Shown here: positions 18,950-27,476 of the stretch, one piece after another
Position numbering within the stretch: the first letter of the stretch is position 1
Layout of the letters: the number at the start of each line of letters is the position of its first letter
Source of the DNA: Pararhodobacter marinus
GTDB taxonomy: Bacteria > Pseudomonadota > Alphaproteobacteria > Rhodobacterales > Rhodobacteraceae
Length of the DNA: 64,000 bases
NCBI RefSeq assembly: GCF_003122215.1
Contig: NZ_QEYD01000006.1
Span: 248,001 to 312,000, forward strand
Direction of reading: 5' to 3'
Translations under genes and position numbers: made by a program
Notes under the pieces: model-generated
The model's input: the letters and a program-made list of their open reading frames with translations, nothing else
What the model was told of the DNA's origin: nothing
The model's database searches: none

Positions 18950-19300
18950 CTAGAAGAGTTCGATCAACGGGCTGTTGCCCGGCTGTGGGGGTGGTCTGCC
19001 TTCGACGGCGGCCATGAAGCGGCGCCGGTTCCGCTCGAGCAGGAGCCCGGCAAGGGGCAGGGAATTCTCCGACATCAGGCCGGGCGGAAGATCCTTTGCC
19101 AGCTGCTGCGTGACATGTTCGAGGTCCTGCAGTATCTGCACGGCGAGGTCGAAATCCTGCGCTGCGCGCCGCGTTTCGGGCGTCGTGGGGGCAACGATCA
19201 TCGAGGCCTCGTAGCGCAGGAGCATCTGTCGGATCTCCTCAAGCGCATCGGAGAGCGAGGCGAGCAAGGGGGGGATCGGTAGAGGGGCCGAGAGGCTCAT
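18950..19300 (-). CDS. Small helical che-operon protein, candidate CheZ/CheT-like phosphatase
   Basis: 116 residues, predicted almost entirely helical. Residues 48-66 read QDFDLAVQILQDLEHVTQQ. This contains a DxxxQ motif (Asp51, Gln55) on an amphipathic helix, in a setting close to the catalytic AQDFQDLTGQ helix of enterobacterial CheZ as I recall it. CheZ and the alphaproteobacterial CheT use such Asp/Gln residues to dephosphorylate CheY-P. The start overlaps the cheY stop by 4 nt (ATGA), so it is made together with CheY. The hydrophobic C-terminal end (GNSPLIELF) could be a CheY-binding tail, as CheZ also binds CheY through its C terminus. The phosphatase role is an inference; no database match was run. 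Confidence 0.6.
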   Translation of the reverse strand: MSLSAPLPIPPLLASLSDALEEIRQMLLRYEASMIVAPTTPETRRAAQDFDLAVQILQDLEHVTQQLAKDLPPGLMSENSLPLAGLLLERNRRRFMAAVEGRPPPQPGNSPLIELF

Positions 19301-19683
19301 AGCTTGCCCACGACCGCTTCGATCGAGGCCTTCAGGCTGGGCGTGGTAAAGGGTTTCTTGATCAGGTTGTTGAGCCCGAGTTTCACCCCGCGTTCGAGGA
19401 TCTCCTGGCTGGGCGAGCCGGTGATCAGGATGAAGCCGATCTTCGCGGTCATCTTGTTGGCGCGCAGCCTTTCAAGCAGATCGAGCCCGCTCATGCCCGG
19501 CATGTTGTAATCGCTGATCACCAGATGCGCAGGATTCACCGCCAGGCGGTTGAGCGCCTCGGGGCCCGAGGTCTGGAAGTCGATATTCTTGATGCCGATC
19601 TCTTCGAGGCTTTGCGTCATCAGGCCCCGACTTACCGACATATCGTCAACGATCATGACTTTCAGAGCGTCTTTCAGAGCCAT
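19297..19683 (-). CDS. cheY: CheY response regulator (operon copy 2)
   Basis: 128 residues, a stand-alone receiver domain. The phosphorylation pocket is intact: Asp13/Asp14 in MIVDDMS, acceptor Asp58 in VISDYNMPGMSG, Thr88 in ILITGS, and the Lys in LIKKPF. There is no output domain, so it should act by binding the flagellar switch or serve as a phosphate sink. It lies between cheR and the candidate phosphatase gene, overlapping the latter by 4 nt. Confidence 0.93.
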   Translation of the reverse strand: MALKDALKVMIVDDMSVSRGLMTQSLEEIGIKNIDFQTSGPEALNRLAVNPAHLVISDYNMPGMSGLDLLERLRANKMTAKIGFILITGSPSQEILERGVKLGLNNLIKKPFTTPSLKASIEAVVGKL

Positions 19684-19695
19684 TGTCTATCCGTT

Positions 19696-20565
19696 TCAAT
19701 TCTTCGCGTTGATCTTGCGATACGAGGTGATGCCGATGGGGCTGAGACCGAGCTCGGGCGGGTTGGGGATGCGTTCGGAATGCCCGATGAAAAGCAGCCC
19801 ATCGGGGGCGAGGATCTCCGAAAACCGCTCCCACAAGGTTTTCTGCGTCGCCTTGTCGAAATAGATGGCCACGTTCCGGCACATGACGATCTGGAACTGC
19901 CCGGCGAAGGGCCAGGGCTGGACCAGGTTGAGGCGGCGAAAGGTGATGAGTGCCTTCAATTCCGGGCGCACGGCGATATCGCGCGCGGCAGGCTCCTGCG
20001 CCGGGTCAAAGACCCGGGCTTTCAGCTGCGGGGTCGGGAACGCGGCGGTCTTCGCCTCGTAGAGCCCCGATTGCGCTGTCTTGAGCACTCCGAGATCGAT
20101 ATCCGTCGCAAGAATTTTCACATCATAGCGCGCGGCATCGGGCAGAACGGCGAGCAGCGAGGCGGCGAGAGAATAGGGTTCCTGCCCCGACGAGCAGCCG
20201 GCCGACCAGATCCGGATTCTGTGCCCGGCTTTCGCCCGGGCGGCCAGAGATGCGGCGAATTCCGTTTCGATCGTCTCAAAATGATGGGTTTCGCGGTAGA
20301 AATGCGTGACATTCGTGGTCAGCGCTGAAACGAAATGCTCGCTCTCGACGGTGTCGCCGGATTCGATGACAGCGCAATAGGCCTTGAAGTCAGTCAGCCC
20401 GACGGCCTTGAGCCGGCGGCCCAGTCGCGAGCGGATAAGAGGTTTCTTCGCAGGGTCAAGATTGAGACCCCAGCCGGCCTTGGCGATCCGGGCGATACGC
20501 TGGAAATCGTCCTCGGAAAGCTGCGCCTCGCCGGTATCGAGGATTGGAGGCCCGTCGATGCTCAT
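19696..20565 (-). CDS. cheR: Chemotaxis methyltransferase CheR
   Basis: 289 residues. The N-terminal all-helical domain (LSEDDFQRIARIAKAGWGLNL, KKPLIRSRLGRRL) is followed by the SAM-binding fold with RIWSAGCSSGQEPYSLA, ILATDIDLGVL and IVMCRNVAIYFDK. CheR methylates receptor glutamates, opposing CheB. No C-terminal TPR extension is present. Its start codon overlaps the cheW stop by 4 nt. Confidence 0.95.
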   Translation of the reverse strand: MSIDGPPILDTGEAQLSEDDFQRIARIAKAGWGLNLDPAKKPLIRSRLGRRLKAVGLTDFKAYCAVIESGDTVESEHFVSALTTNVTHFYRETHHFETIETEFAASLAARAKAGHRIRIWSAGCSSGQEPYSLAASLLAVLPDAARYDVKILATDIDLGVLKTAQSGLYEAKTAAFPTPQLKARVFDPAQEPAARDIAVRPELKALITFRRLNLVQPWPFAGQFQIVMCRNVAIYFDKATQKTLWERFSEILAPDGLLFIGHSERIPNPPELGLSPIGITSYRKINAKN

Positions 20566-21029
20566 GCGGCTTCCTCTCCGTCATTGGCGAAGAGCGCCGA
20601 GAGGTCGAGCACCCGCAGCATGACGTCCTCGACCGGCAATAGCCCGGTCACATGCGAGGTGCCGCCGTCGCGCCGCAACGTGGGGTTGGGACGGATGGTT
20701 TCGCTGTTCACAGACAGGATTTCCGAGACGGAATCGACAAGCAGCCCCATGATCCGGCTGCCGATGGCGACCACGACCACGATGTTGCGCGACCCGATTT
20801 CTGTCGTGCCCAACCCCAGCCGGCCGGCCAGATCGATGATCGGGATCACCGCGCCGCGCAGGTTCATCACCCCGAGGACCGAATCTTCGGAGAAGGGGAG
20901 CGCGGTGACCTGGCTCCAGCGCCGGATCTCGCGGATCGAGGTGATCTCGACGCAGAATCCCTGGCCACCGGCCGAGAGAGAGACGAATTCGATGATGTTG
21001 CCGCGGTCGGTCGTGTCGTCGTCGGTCAT
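20562..21029 (-). CDS. cheW: Chemotaxis coupling protein CheW
   Basis: 155 residues covering one CheW domain: GFCVEITSIREIRRW, FSEDSVLGVMNLRGAVIPIIDLAGRLG, IGSRIMGLLVDSVSEIL. It links receptors to CheA in the signalling array. It starts one base after the cheA stop codon and overlaps cheR by 4 nt. Confidence 0.94.
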   Translation of the reverse strand: MTDDDTTDRGNIIEFVSLSAGGQGFCVEITSIREIRRWSQVTALPFSEDSVLGVMNLRGAVIPIIDLAGRLGLGTTEIGSRNIVVVVAIGSRIMGLLVDSVSEILSVNSETIRPNPTLRRDGGTSHVTGLLPVEDVMLRVLDLSALFANDGEEAA

Positions 21030-21030
21030 G

Positions 21031-23181
21031 TCAGGCCTCCAGTTCGATGAGGGGACGGTTGTTGCGGCGGGGCGAGACCAGTTCCACCAGCGCTTCGGAA
21101 TCGATGATCAGGGCGATCTTGCCATCGCCGAGGATTGTGGCCGCGGCTATGCCGTTGACGGCGCCGTAATTGCCTTCGAGGCTCTTGATCACCACCTGCC
21201 GCTGGTCCTGGATCGAATCGACGGCGACCGCGATGCTGGTCCCGCCCGCGTCGAGCAGGACATAGGACCGGTCGCGCTTTTGCGAGCCGGCACTATGCAT
21301 GCCGAACGTCTTCGCGAGATCGACCACGGGGACATAGGCGCCGCGCACCGAAAGCACGCGTTCGCCCGTGCCGATTTCGTGAATGTCCGAGCGACTGGGG
21401 CGAACGGTCTCGACCACGCTGGCCAAGGGGAGAACCATGGTCTCTTCGCCGACGCCGATCACCATCCCGTCAAGCACGGCAAGCGTCAGCGGCAGCGAAA
21501 TGGTAAAGGTCGAACCCTGGCCATGGACGCTGGAAATGCCGACCTTGCCGCCGAGCGAGGCAATAGTCGTCTTGACCACATCCATGCCCACGCCACGGCC
21601 GGACAGATTGGTGATGCTGTCGGCGGTCGAGAACCCCGGCGCGAAGAGCAGGTTGTCGATTTCGGCCTCGGTCAGCTTGGCGTCGGGAGGCACGAGCCCC
21701 TTGTCCATGGCCTTGGCGAGAATGCGTTCGCGGTCGAGCCCGGCACCGTCATCGGCAACTTCGATCACCACATTGCCCGAGCGATGCGCGGCGGTCAGGC
21801 GAACCTTGCCGATCTCGGGCTTGCCCGCGGCGCGGCGTTTTTCGGCCGTTTCCAAGCCGTGATCGACGGAATTGCGCAGCATATGCGTCAGCGGATCAGC
21901 GAGGCGCTCGAGGATCGTCTTGTCAATCTCGGTGGTTTCGCCTTCGCTGATGAAATTGACGGGCTTGCCGGTTGCGTCCGCCGCTTCGCGCACGACACGG
22001 CCCATGCGCTGAAACAGCGTCTTCACCGGCTGTGCGCGGATCGACATCACGCCTTCCTGGATTTCGCGTGCGAGGTAGCGGTAGTCGTCGAGCGCGGCCA
22101 TGATCTCGGAATCGTTGCCGACGCCGCAGCTTTCGAGTTTCTGGCTGATCACCGCATGATTGATGATCAGCTCGCCCACGCTGTTGATCAGCCGGTCGAC
22201 GCGTTCGGGATCGACGCGCAGGGTTGTCTGCACCGGGTTGGCCGCCCTGTTGGCGCCGCGCGGCGCTTGAGGAGACTTGTCGGTTGCTCGGAACGGGGCG
22301 ACACCCGTTTCGGGCGCAGCCGGGGCTTCGGGCGCTGGGGCAATATGGAGTTCAAATGCATGGGCCTGAGCCGAGGCCGTGGCGGGCTCTTCGGGGGCCG
22401 GGGCTGCGGACCAGTCGGCGTCGGCTTCACCCGGCAAGAGGGCGCGGATGTCGAGGTCGCACAAACCGGTGGCGAAGGCGAAGACGTCCCCGACCGCATC
22501 GGTCTCGGCGCCGCCGAGCAATCGCAGGTGCCAGGTCAGATATGCGCCGTCGAAGTCGAAAGCGTCGAGCGGGGGGACATCGCCTGTCTCGCAGCGCACG
22601 GCCAGGTCGCCCAGTTCGGCGAGCGCCGAGAGGAAACGCTGCGGCTCGTGGCCGTTGACATAGAAGGCAGCCAGCGGCTTGAAGCGGATGACGAGGCCCG
22701 TATCCGGCGCCGGGGCGTCATCGCTTTCCGGCACTTCGATCGGCAGAAGGGTAACGGGCGCGAAGACGAAGTCGGGTTCGGGCGGCGCATCGGCGGAGAC
22801 CGCCTTCGCGGTGGCTTCCAAGTCGGCGATCAGGTCACGGACCGGGTCGAGCGAGGCCGAGCCTTCCTGCCTTGTCGTATCGACCAGAACCGCCAGCGCG
22901 TCCGAGGCGCGGGTGATCAGGCGCAGCACGTCGGGTGTGATATCGAGCGCGTCCGAGCGGATCAGGTCGAGCACGGTTTCGTAGGCATGCGTGAAGGTGA
23001 CGAGGTCGGCATAGCCGAAGGCCCCCGCCGCGCCCTTGATCGAATGGACGGCGCGAAAGATCGCATGGATGGTTTCGCTGTCCCACGCGCCCGAGGCGAG
23101 CGCATCGAGACCTTCGGTCAGGTGTTCGATCAGCTCTTCGCATTCGGCGAAGAAGGTTTCGCGCAGGGAATCGTTGCTCAT
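21031..23181 (-). CDS. cheA: Chemotaxis histidine kinase CheA
   Basis: 716 residues from the ATG at 23181, which overlaps the cheY stop as ATGA; the longer frame to 23253 runs inside cheY. Domain order: HPt (AVHSIKGAAGAFG, phospho-His46), a long Ala/Pro-rich linker region that may hold a diverged P2, and the P3 dimerisation helices (RVDRLINSVGELIINHAVIS). These are followed by the HATPase domain (RNSVDHGLE, VADDGAGLDRE, GRGVGMDVV) and a C-terminal CheW-like domain. It autophosphorylates in response to receptors and passes phosphate to the two CheY proteins. CheB in this operon lacks an acceptor site. Confidence 0.95.
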   Translation of the reverse strand: MSNDSLRETFFAECEELIEHLTEGLDALASGAWDSETIHAIFRAVHSIKGAAGAFGYADLVTFTHAYETVLDLIRSDALDITPDVLRLITRASDALAVLVDTTRQEGSASLDPVRDLIADLEATAKAVSADAPPEPDFVFAPVTLLPIEVPESDDAPAPDTGLVIRFKPLAAFYVNGHEPQRFLSALAELGDLAVRCETGDVPPLDAFDFDGAYLTWHLRLLGGAETDAVGDVFAFATGLCDLDIRALLPGEADADWSAAPAPEEPATASAQAHAFELHIAPAPEAPAAPETGVAPFRATDKSPQAPRGANRAANPVQTTLRVDPERVDRLINSVGELIINHAVISQKLESCGVGNDSEIMAALDDYRYLAREIQEGVMSIRAQPVKTLFQRMGRVVREAADATGKPVNFISEGETTEIDKTILERLADPLTHMLRNSVDHGLETAEKRRAAGKPEIGKVRLTAAHRSGNVVIEVADDGAGLDRERILAKAMDKGLVPPDAKLTEAEIDNLLFAPGFSTADSITNLSGRGVGMDVVKTTIASLGGKVGISSVHGQGSTFTISLPLTLAVLDGMVIGVGEETMVLPLASVVETVRPSRSDIHEIGTGERVLSVRGAYVPVVDLAKTFGMHSAGSQKRDRSYVLLDAGGTSIAVAVDSIQDQRQVVIKSLEGNYGAVNGIAAATILGDGKIALIIDSEALVELVSPRRNNRPLIELEA

Positions 23182-23558
23182 CCCTTGTCGGCTCCCGTGA
23201 CCAGCTTGAGGATATCGACCAGCTGCCGATCCTCGAACGGTTTGACGATCCACCCGGTGGCGCCGAGACTCCGCGCCTTTTCCTTGAAATCGTTCGAATT
23301 CTCCGTTGTCAGGACAAGGATGGGCACGCGGCGGTTCGCATCGCCCCCGCGGATCGCGGCGATCACGCCGAAACCGTCGAGCTTGGGCATGTTGATGTCG
23401 GTGATGACCGCGTCGAAGCGCATGTTCTGAAAGGTGGAAACCCCGTCTTCGCCATCCACTGCGGTGGTCACGTCGAACCCGGCATCGACCAGCGTTTGCG
23501 TCACCAGCTGGCGGATGGTGCGGGAATCATCGATGGCGAGAATCGCTTTCTCGGTCAT
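23178..23558 (-). CDS. cheY: CheY response regulator (operon copy 1)
   Basis: 126 residues, a single receiver domain with Asp10/Asp11 (LAIDDSRTIRQ), acceptor Asp54 (VITDINMPKLDG), Thr in VLTTENS and the Lys in IVKPF. It is closer to classical CheY proteins encoded next to cheA than the second copy. It overlaps both neighbours by 4 nt. Confidence 0.93.
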   Translation of the reverse strand: MTEKAILAIDDSRTIRQLVTQTLVDAGFDVTTAVDGEDGVSTFQNMRFDAVITDINMPKLDGFGVIAAIRGGDANRRVPILVLTTENSNDFKEKARSLGATGWIVKPFEDRQLVDILKLVTGADKG

Positions 23559-23869
23559 GTCGGCGTCTCCGAGGTCAGGGGATCGGCATTCGGGCTGCCC
23601 GCGAGCAGCGTGGCCAGACCCAGCGCGATCAGGCTGTCACGGGCGGCGTCCGAGGCCGCGCCCAGATGCAGGTCGGCGCCCGCGGCGCGTGCGGCGCGGC
23701 GGGCGGCGAGCAAGAGCTGCGCAACCTGGGCCGGGATCGGTCCCGCCGATGCGGCGTCGATCACGACCCCTCGGGCGGCGCTGGTCCGAAGCGCTTCGAT
23801 CACGCCGAGGGGCGCGTCGGTCCAGGCATCGGGATCGAGAACGAGGTGGTCTGGGGCGGTATCGGCCAA
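23555..23869 (-). CDS. STAS-domain protein at head of che operon
   Basis: 104 residues that fit a STAS (anti-sigma-antagonist-like) fold: a VVIDAASAGPIPAQVAQLLLAARRAA helix-strand unit followed by GADLHLG and DSLIALGLATLL. Similar small STAS proteins open many alphaproteobacterial che operons; their role is not established. The start appears to be TTG (AAAGGTG upstream), which would lower translation. The stop overlaps the cheY start by 4 nt. Confidence 0.65.
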   Translation of the reverse strand: MADTAPDHLVLDPDAWTDAPLGVIEALRTSAARGVVIDAASAGPIPAQVAQLLLAARRAARAAGADLHLGAASDAARDSLIALGLATLLAGSPNADPLTSETPT

Positions 23870-24297
23870 GGTGGCACCTTTCGGCTGCTGGAACGTCCTG
23901 GCCTTCGTGTTTCGCAGCCAACCCTTAAGAATGCGTTCCTCTCCGACGATCCTTTTTCGCGCCTTCGTCCCGATGTCCGGGGCCGGAAAGGTCGCGCACT
24001 TCCCGGGCGTGAGCGCGGGCAGGCGGCTGCGGGTCGACGCCCGTCTCCTGCGGTCGGGGTGGCGGGTGCACCTTGGTATTCGTGCAGGAAAACCAGTGCC
24101 TTGTCGGGTGCTCTTAGCCTAGTGAGCGGGCCTTCACGCCGCCCGGTCTGAACAGAGCCGCGCTATTCCTGCGACGTTGGGGAGACGGGGCGCGGTGCGC
24201 CCTGACGGACCGCACAAGGTTCACGGTCGCGTGGGCCCGAAGCGTGCGCTCATACAACATGCCAGAAACGATTCGCGCCGCGTGTCACTGGCCGCTG
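23870..24297. other. 428-bp intergenic region upstream of che operon
   Basis: The region lies upstream of the chemotaxis operon (reading left) and downstream of tonB. It must hold the che promoter, but I see no convincing -35/-10 or -24/-12 pair. It contains no credible gene. Confidence 0.5.
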
Positions 24298-25347
24298 TCA
24301 GCGTCCGACGAATTCGAAGGAGAAGCTGCGTTGTGCCCCCGGCGGCGGGGCCGGGAAGGGTGCCGCGCGGCGGATGTGGTCGAGGGCGGCCTGGTCGAGC
24401 TCGGCGCTGCCCGAGCGCCGCGCGAGGCTGGCCGAGGCCAGCCCGCCATGGGCGGCGATGGTGAAGGCCACGACCGCGCTGCCGCGCGCGCGCAGGCGGA
24501 CCTGACGCACGCGCTGGATGCGGCGCATCACCTGGCCGGGATAATTGGAGGCCGTGGCGTTGCCGGCCGCGCTGGCCTGTGGTGCCGGGCTGGGCGCGCT
24601 TTGCGCGGCCGCGCCGGTGCTGCCATCCGAGGCGCCGCGTCGCGCGTTGCGGTCGCTGTCGCCTGCAGCCTGCGCGGCGGCGGCTGCCTGCGCGCGCTCG
24701 GCTTCGGCCCGCTGTTGTTCCTCGCGCTGTTCTTCTCGCTGGCGCTCGAGGGCGTCGAAATCAGGGCGTTGCGGCGGGCGCGTGGTGCTGGAATCGGCCT
24801 CGCGCACGGCGATGTCGGGGCGGGCCTCTGCGGTGACGGTGTCGGGCTCGACGCTTTGCGCGGGGGCGAAGCCTGTGGGGGCGGCGATCTCGGGGGGCGT
24901 GGTTTCGACCGGCTCCGCTGAGGTGAGGGGCGGGGTCAGAAGACGGGGCGCGTCGAGCGCGGCGAGCGGCGTGTTGGGTGCGGCCCCCGCCGCAACGAGA
25001 CCCGAAGGCGCCACGCTCTCGGGCGCCGTTTCGCGCGTTTCGCTACGCGGCGCGGCTTCGGTGGCGCTGGCCGGCGCGGGAGCGGGCCGGGGGGTATCGG
25101 GCGCGGGCTCGGCTTCGGTCGTGGCGGCGGTGGAGGGGCGCGAGGGGATGGCGCCTTGGGTGAAATCCTCGAACGCGCTGCCAAGGGCTGCGGGCGTCGA
25201 GGCCGCGCCCCCCTCGATCCGGATCTCGGGATCGGCGGGCAGCAGCGCGGCCAGCACCGTGCCATGCGCCACCACCGACACGGCGCCCGTCAGAAGCGCG
25301 ACACGCCAGGTCAGGCCCGAAGACAGGGCTTGGGTCGGAGGGGGCAT
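24298..25347 (-). CDS. tonB: TonB energy transducer
   Basis: About 349 residues from the ATG at 25347, which places the single membrane anchor (VALLTGAVSVVAHGTVLAALL) at the N terminus. The frame also stays open to 25455, inside exbD. A long Pro/Ala/Glu periplasmic spanner follows, including a charged stretch with ERQREEQREEQQRAEAE. The C-terminal TonB domain is YPGQVMRRIQRVRQVRLRARG...AHGGLASASLARRSGSAELDQAALD. It carries proton-motive energy from ExbB/ExbD to outer-membrane receptors, very likely HmuR encoded across the divergent promoter. Last gene of the energiser operon. Confidence 0.9.
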   Translation of the reverse strand: MPPPTQALSSGLTWRVALLTGAVSVVAHGTVLAALLPADPEIRIEGGAASTPAALGSAFEDFTQGAIPSRPSTAATTEAEPAPDTPRPAPAPASATEAAPRSETRETAPESVAPSGLVAAGAAPNTPLAALDAPRLLTPPLTSAEPVETTPPEIAAPTGFAPAQSVEPDTVTAEARPDIAVREADSSTTRPPQRPDFDALERQREEQREEQQRAEAERAQAAAAAQAAGDSDRNARRGASDGSTGAAAQSAPSPAPQASAAGNATASNYPGQVMRRIQRVRQVRLRARGSAVVAFTIAAHGGLASASLARRSGSAELDQAALDHIRRAAPFPAPPPGAQRSFSFEFVGR

Positions 25348-25441
25348 CAGGCTTGCCTCGTCGATTGACGGAAAAACATCAGGGAATGCGACAGAGAGCC
25401 TGACTCTCCCATCAGGATTGCAGAATTTCTGAAATGTCTGA

Positions 25442-25852
25442 TCATTCGACTCCAACCTCCGTCACGGCCTCGGGTTGCCCGCGCTCGCCCAGCAGCACGA
25501 TGCGCTCGGCCCCGCCTGCGCTCAACGTCGAGGCCAGGGCGACCAGTGTTGCGGCGGACACGCTGCGATCGGGCAGGATGCGCGCGACGCGCGGCTCGGA
25601 CAGGGTCGCGAGATACGCCTCGGCGTCGGTCTCGGCGCCGCCATGGCGCAACGTGCCGTCTTCCATCAGCACCAAGGCTTCGGGCGGGGCCTGCACGTCG
25701 AGATCGGCGATGCGCACCAGCGCGATGCCGTCGCCGGGCGAGGGCGCGATTGAGCCCGCGATCAGGAAGAAGATCAGCATCAGGAAGACGACGTTGATCA
25801 GGCCGATGGTCGGCTCTCCCTTCGCGCGGGTCGGCGGGGGAACGAGGCTCAT
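25442..25852 (-). CDS. exbD: ExbD/TolR-type protein (second copy)
   Basis: 136 residues with one N-terminal membrane helix (IGLINVVFLMLIFFLIAGS) and a periplasmic domain. The helix has Asn (LINVVF) where ExbD proteins carry the proton-binding Asp (as in LIDVIF of its neighbour), so this copy may not conduct protons. The start overlaps the stop of the first exbD by 4 nt. Confidence 0.85.
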   Translation of the reverse strand: MSLVPPPTRAKGEPTIGLINVVFLMLIFFLIAGSIAPSPGDGIALVRIADLDVQAPPEALVLMEDGTLRHGGAETDAEAYLATLSEPRVARILPDRSVSAATLVALASTLSAGGAERIVLLGERGQPEAVTEVGVE

Positions 25853-26223
25853 GGCAGCACTCGGATCCGGAACGCGGCGCCCCGAAGCGCGGCCAGCACA
25901 TCGACCAGCCGCTGCGCATCGACACCCTCGCCCAGAGCGATCAGCACCATGCCGTCCTCGCCCGCGAGCGGGGTCAGATGCCGGGCCAGCCCGTCGAGCG
26001 GGACGGTTTCTGCATTCACCCGCAGATCCCCGGGCGCGAGTTGCACGAAGACCGGCGCGGCCTGACCCTGCGAGCCGCCGGGGGCGCCCGGGGTGAGGTC
26101 GAGCTCGCCCAGCCGGGTGAAGGTCGAGGTCAGCATGAAGAACAGCAACAGCAGAAAGATGACGTCGATCAGCGAGGTGAGCGACAGCGCGCTGCGCCGC
26201 CTTGGCGCGACAAGCTCAGTCAT
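25849..26223 (-). CDS. exbD: ExbD/TolR-type protein (first copy)
   Basis: About 124 residues from the ATG at 26223. The helix SLTSLIDVIFLLLLFFML carries the expected proton-binding Asp of ExbD/TolR. The periplasmic domain ends GVDAQRLVDVLAALRGA..RIRVLP. It forms a channel with ExbB and energises TonB. It starts two bases after the exbB stop and overlaps the second exbD by 4 nt. Confidence 0.9.
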   Translation of the reverse strand: MTELVAPRRRSALSLTSLIDVIFLLLLFFMLTSTFTRLGELDLTPGAPGGSQGQAAPVFVQLAPGDLRVNAETVPLDGLARHLTPLAGEDGMVLIALGEGVDAQRLVDVLAALRGAAFRIRVLP

Positions 26224-26854
26224 CGTTCCCCACACCCGCGCAGAGCGCCGTGTCGATGATCCGCTCGGCCATCCGCGCCTCGCGGGCGATGCGCGCGTCG
26301 AACCAGGTCAGCACCAGCGAGGCGGGCATGGCCACCGCAAGGCCCACGGCGGTGGTCAGAAGCGCGACCCAGATGCCGCCCGCCAGCGCCGAGGGATCGA
26401 CCGCCGCGCCCGCCGCCTGCAGGCCCTGAAACGCCTCGATCATGCCCAGAACGGTGCCGAACAGACCGAGAAGCGGCGCCACCTGCGCGACGGAATCGAG
26501 CAGCCGCAGCCCCGCGCCCAGACGGGCCAGCCGCTCGGCGGCAAGGCTGGTGAGCCGCGCGCGCAGGGCGGTGTCGTCCCGGCGCGTTTCGGCCGCGCTC
26601 AGCGCCGCGACGGCCAGCGCGGCCAGATGGCTGGGCGCCTGCGCCGCGCCGTCGCGGGCAAGCGCGGTATCGCCCCGGTCCCAGGCGGTGAGCGCGGTGT
26701 CGAGCCGGTCGTGGCGGCCCACGCCCAGCCGCAGGAATTGCCACAGCTTGGCCAGGATCAGCGCCAGCGCGATGGCCGACATGGCGATCAGGATCATCAC
26801 GACCGGGCCGCCCAGATCGGCGACGCGACCCAGCGCTTCCAGCAGCGGCGTCAT
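26216..26854 (-). CDS. exbB: ExbB/MotA/TolQ proton channel protein
   Basis: 212 residues with three membrane helices: GPVVMILIAMSAIALALILAKLW at the N terminus, then APLLGLFGTVLGMIEAFQGL, then ALLTTAVGLAVAMPASLVL. This is the ExbB pattern. It partners ExbD and TonB to power outer-membrane uptake. The start overlaps the upstream secreted-protein gene by 4 nt. Confidence 0.93.
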   Translation of the reverse strand: MTPLLEALGRVADLGGPVVMILIAMSAIALALILAKLWQFLRLGVGRHDRLDTALTAWDRGDTALARDGAAQAPSHLAALAVAALSAAETRRDDTALRARLTSLAAERLARLGAGLRLLDSVAQVAPLLGLFGTVLGMIEAFQGLQAAGAAVDPSALAGGIWVALLTTAVGLAVAMPASLVLTWFDARIAREARMAERIIDTALCAGVGNDD

Positions 26855-27255
26855 TGCAGCACCTCGACCGGCACGCGGCTTTCCAGCGCCAGCGGTTGCG
26901 CGCAGCCCGGGCCCTCGGGTTCGCAGGCGCTGACCCCGTTGATGAGCAGGCGCGAGACCTGATCGCAGGCCAGCCCGGCGATCTCGAAGGACCGAACGCG
27001 CATCCGTCCGGCAGGCAGGTCCTGCATGTCGAGCAATGTCAGCGCCGCTACCCGGCCGTCGGGGTCGAACAGCACCGCTTCCAGCACCAGCCGCTCAAGA
27101 TCCGCGCCCGAATCGTTCTGCGCGACGAAAACCATCTGGCAGGCCCCGTCGCGCGGATGCAGCGCGTTCAGTTCCAGATGTACGGGATCGGTTTGCGCAG
27201 TCGCCGGGCTTGCGGCCAACAGGGCGAGGGCAAAGAGACGCGAAAGGACGGCCAT
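26851..27255 (-). CDS. Secreted protein opening the tonB operon
   Basis: 134 residues from the ATG at 27255, where a signal peptide begins (MAVLSRLFALALLAASPATA). The upstream in-frame extension to 27342 lies in the shared promoter and is not signal-like. The mature part is small and has a Cys pair (CDQVSRLLINGVSACEPEGPGC). I recognise no domain. Its place as first gene of the tonB-exb operon suggests a periplasmic accessory role in heme or iron uptake. Confidence 0.65.
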   Translation of the reverse strand: MAVLSRLFALALLAASPATAQTDPVHLELNALHPRDGACQMVFVAQNDSGADLERLVLEAVLFDPDGRVAALTLLDMQDLPAGRMRVRSFEIAGLACDQVSRLLINGVSACEPEGPGCAQPLALESRVPVEVLQ

Positions 27256-27365
27256 GACAGCTCCATACCGGGAAAGGATCGTTGGCTGGCCGGCTGGCTG
27301 GCGTCTGTGGGAAACCCGCAAGGTTCGGGAACCACTGGGCAAATTTCCGCTTGCAAGTCCTCGCT

Positions 27366-27396
27366 AAATTGCCTTAGTGAATTTGTCAAGTATAGC
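27366..27396 (+). promoter_or_regulatory. Candidate hmuS promoter and iron-control palindrome
   Basis: A -35-like TTGCCT (27369-27374) and -10-like TATAGC (27391-27396) are separated by 16 nt, about 80 nt upstream of hmuS. The inverted repeat AAATT-N9-AATTT (27366-27384) overlaps this promoter and could be the site of an iron regulator (Fur, Irr or RirA class). It does not exactly match a consensus I can quote. Confidence 0.4.
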
Positions 27397-27476
27397 GCCC
27401 GACGCCGGGTGCAGCGCATCCAGCCCTTCGCCAGACGCCGCTCAGAAAGCCGTATTCTGTCCCGAAAGGAGTGCCG

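Noticed and set aside
20335-23430. 1031-residue open frame on the plus strand opposite cheR-cheW-cheA
   Set aside because: Antisense to three clear che genes; the translation has no domain and arises from high GC codon bias.
23860-23900. Sigma-54 type promoter (TGGCAC...GC) upstream of the che operon
   Set aside because: The GG and GC elements are 12 rather than 10 nt apart and the orientation is away from the operon.
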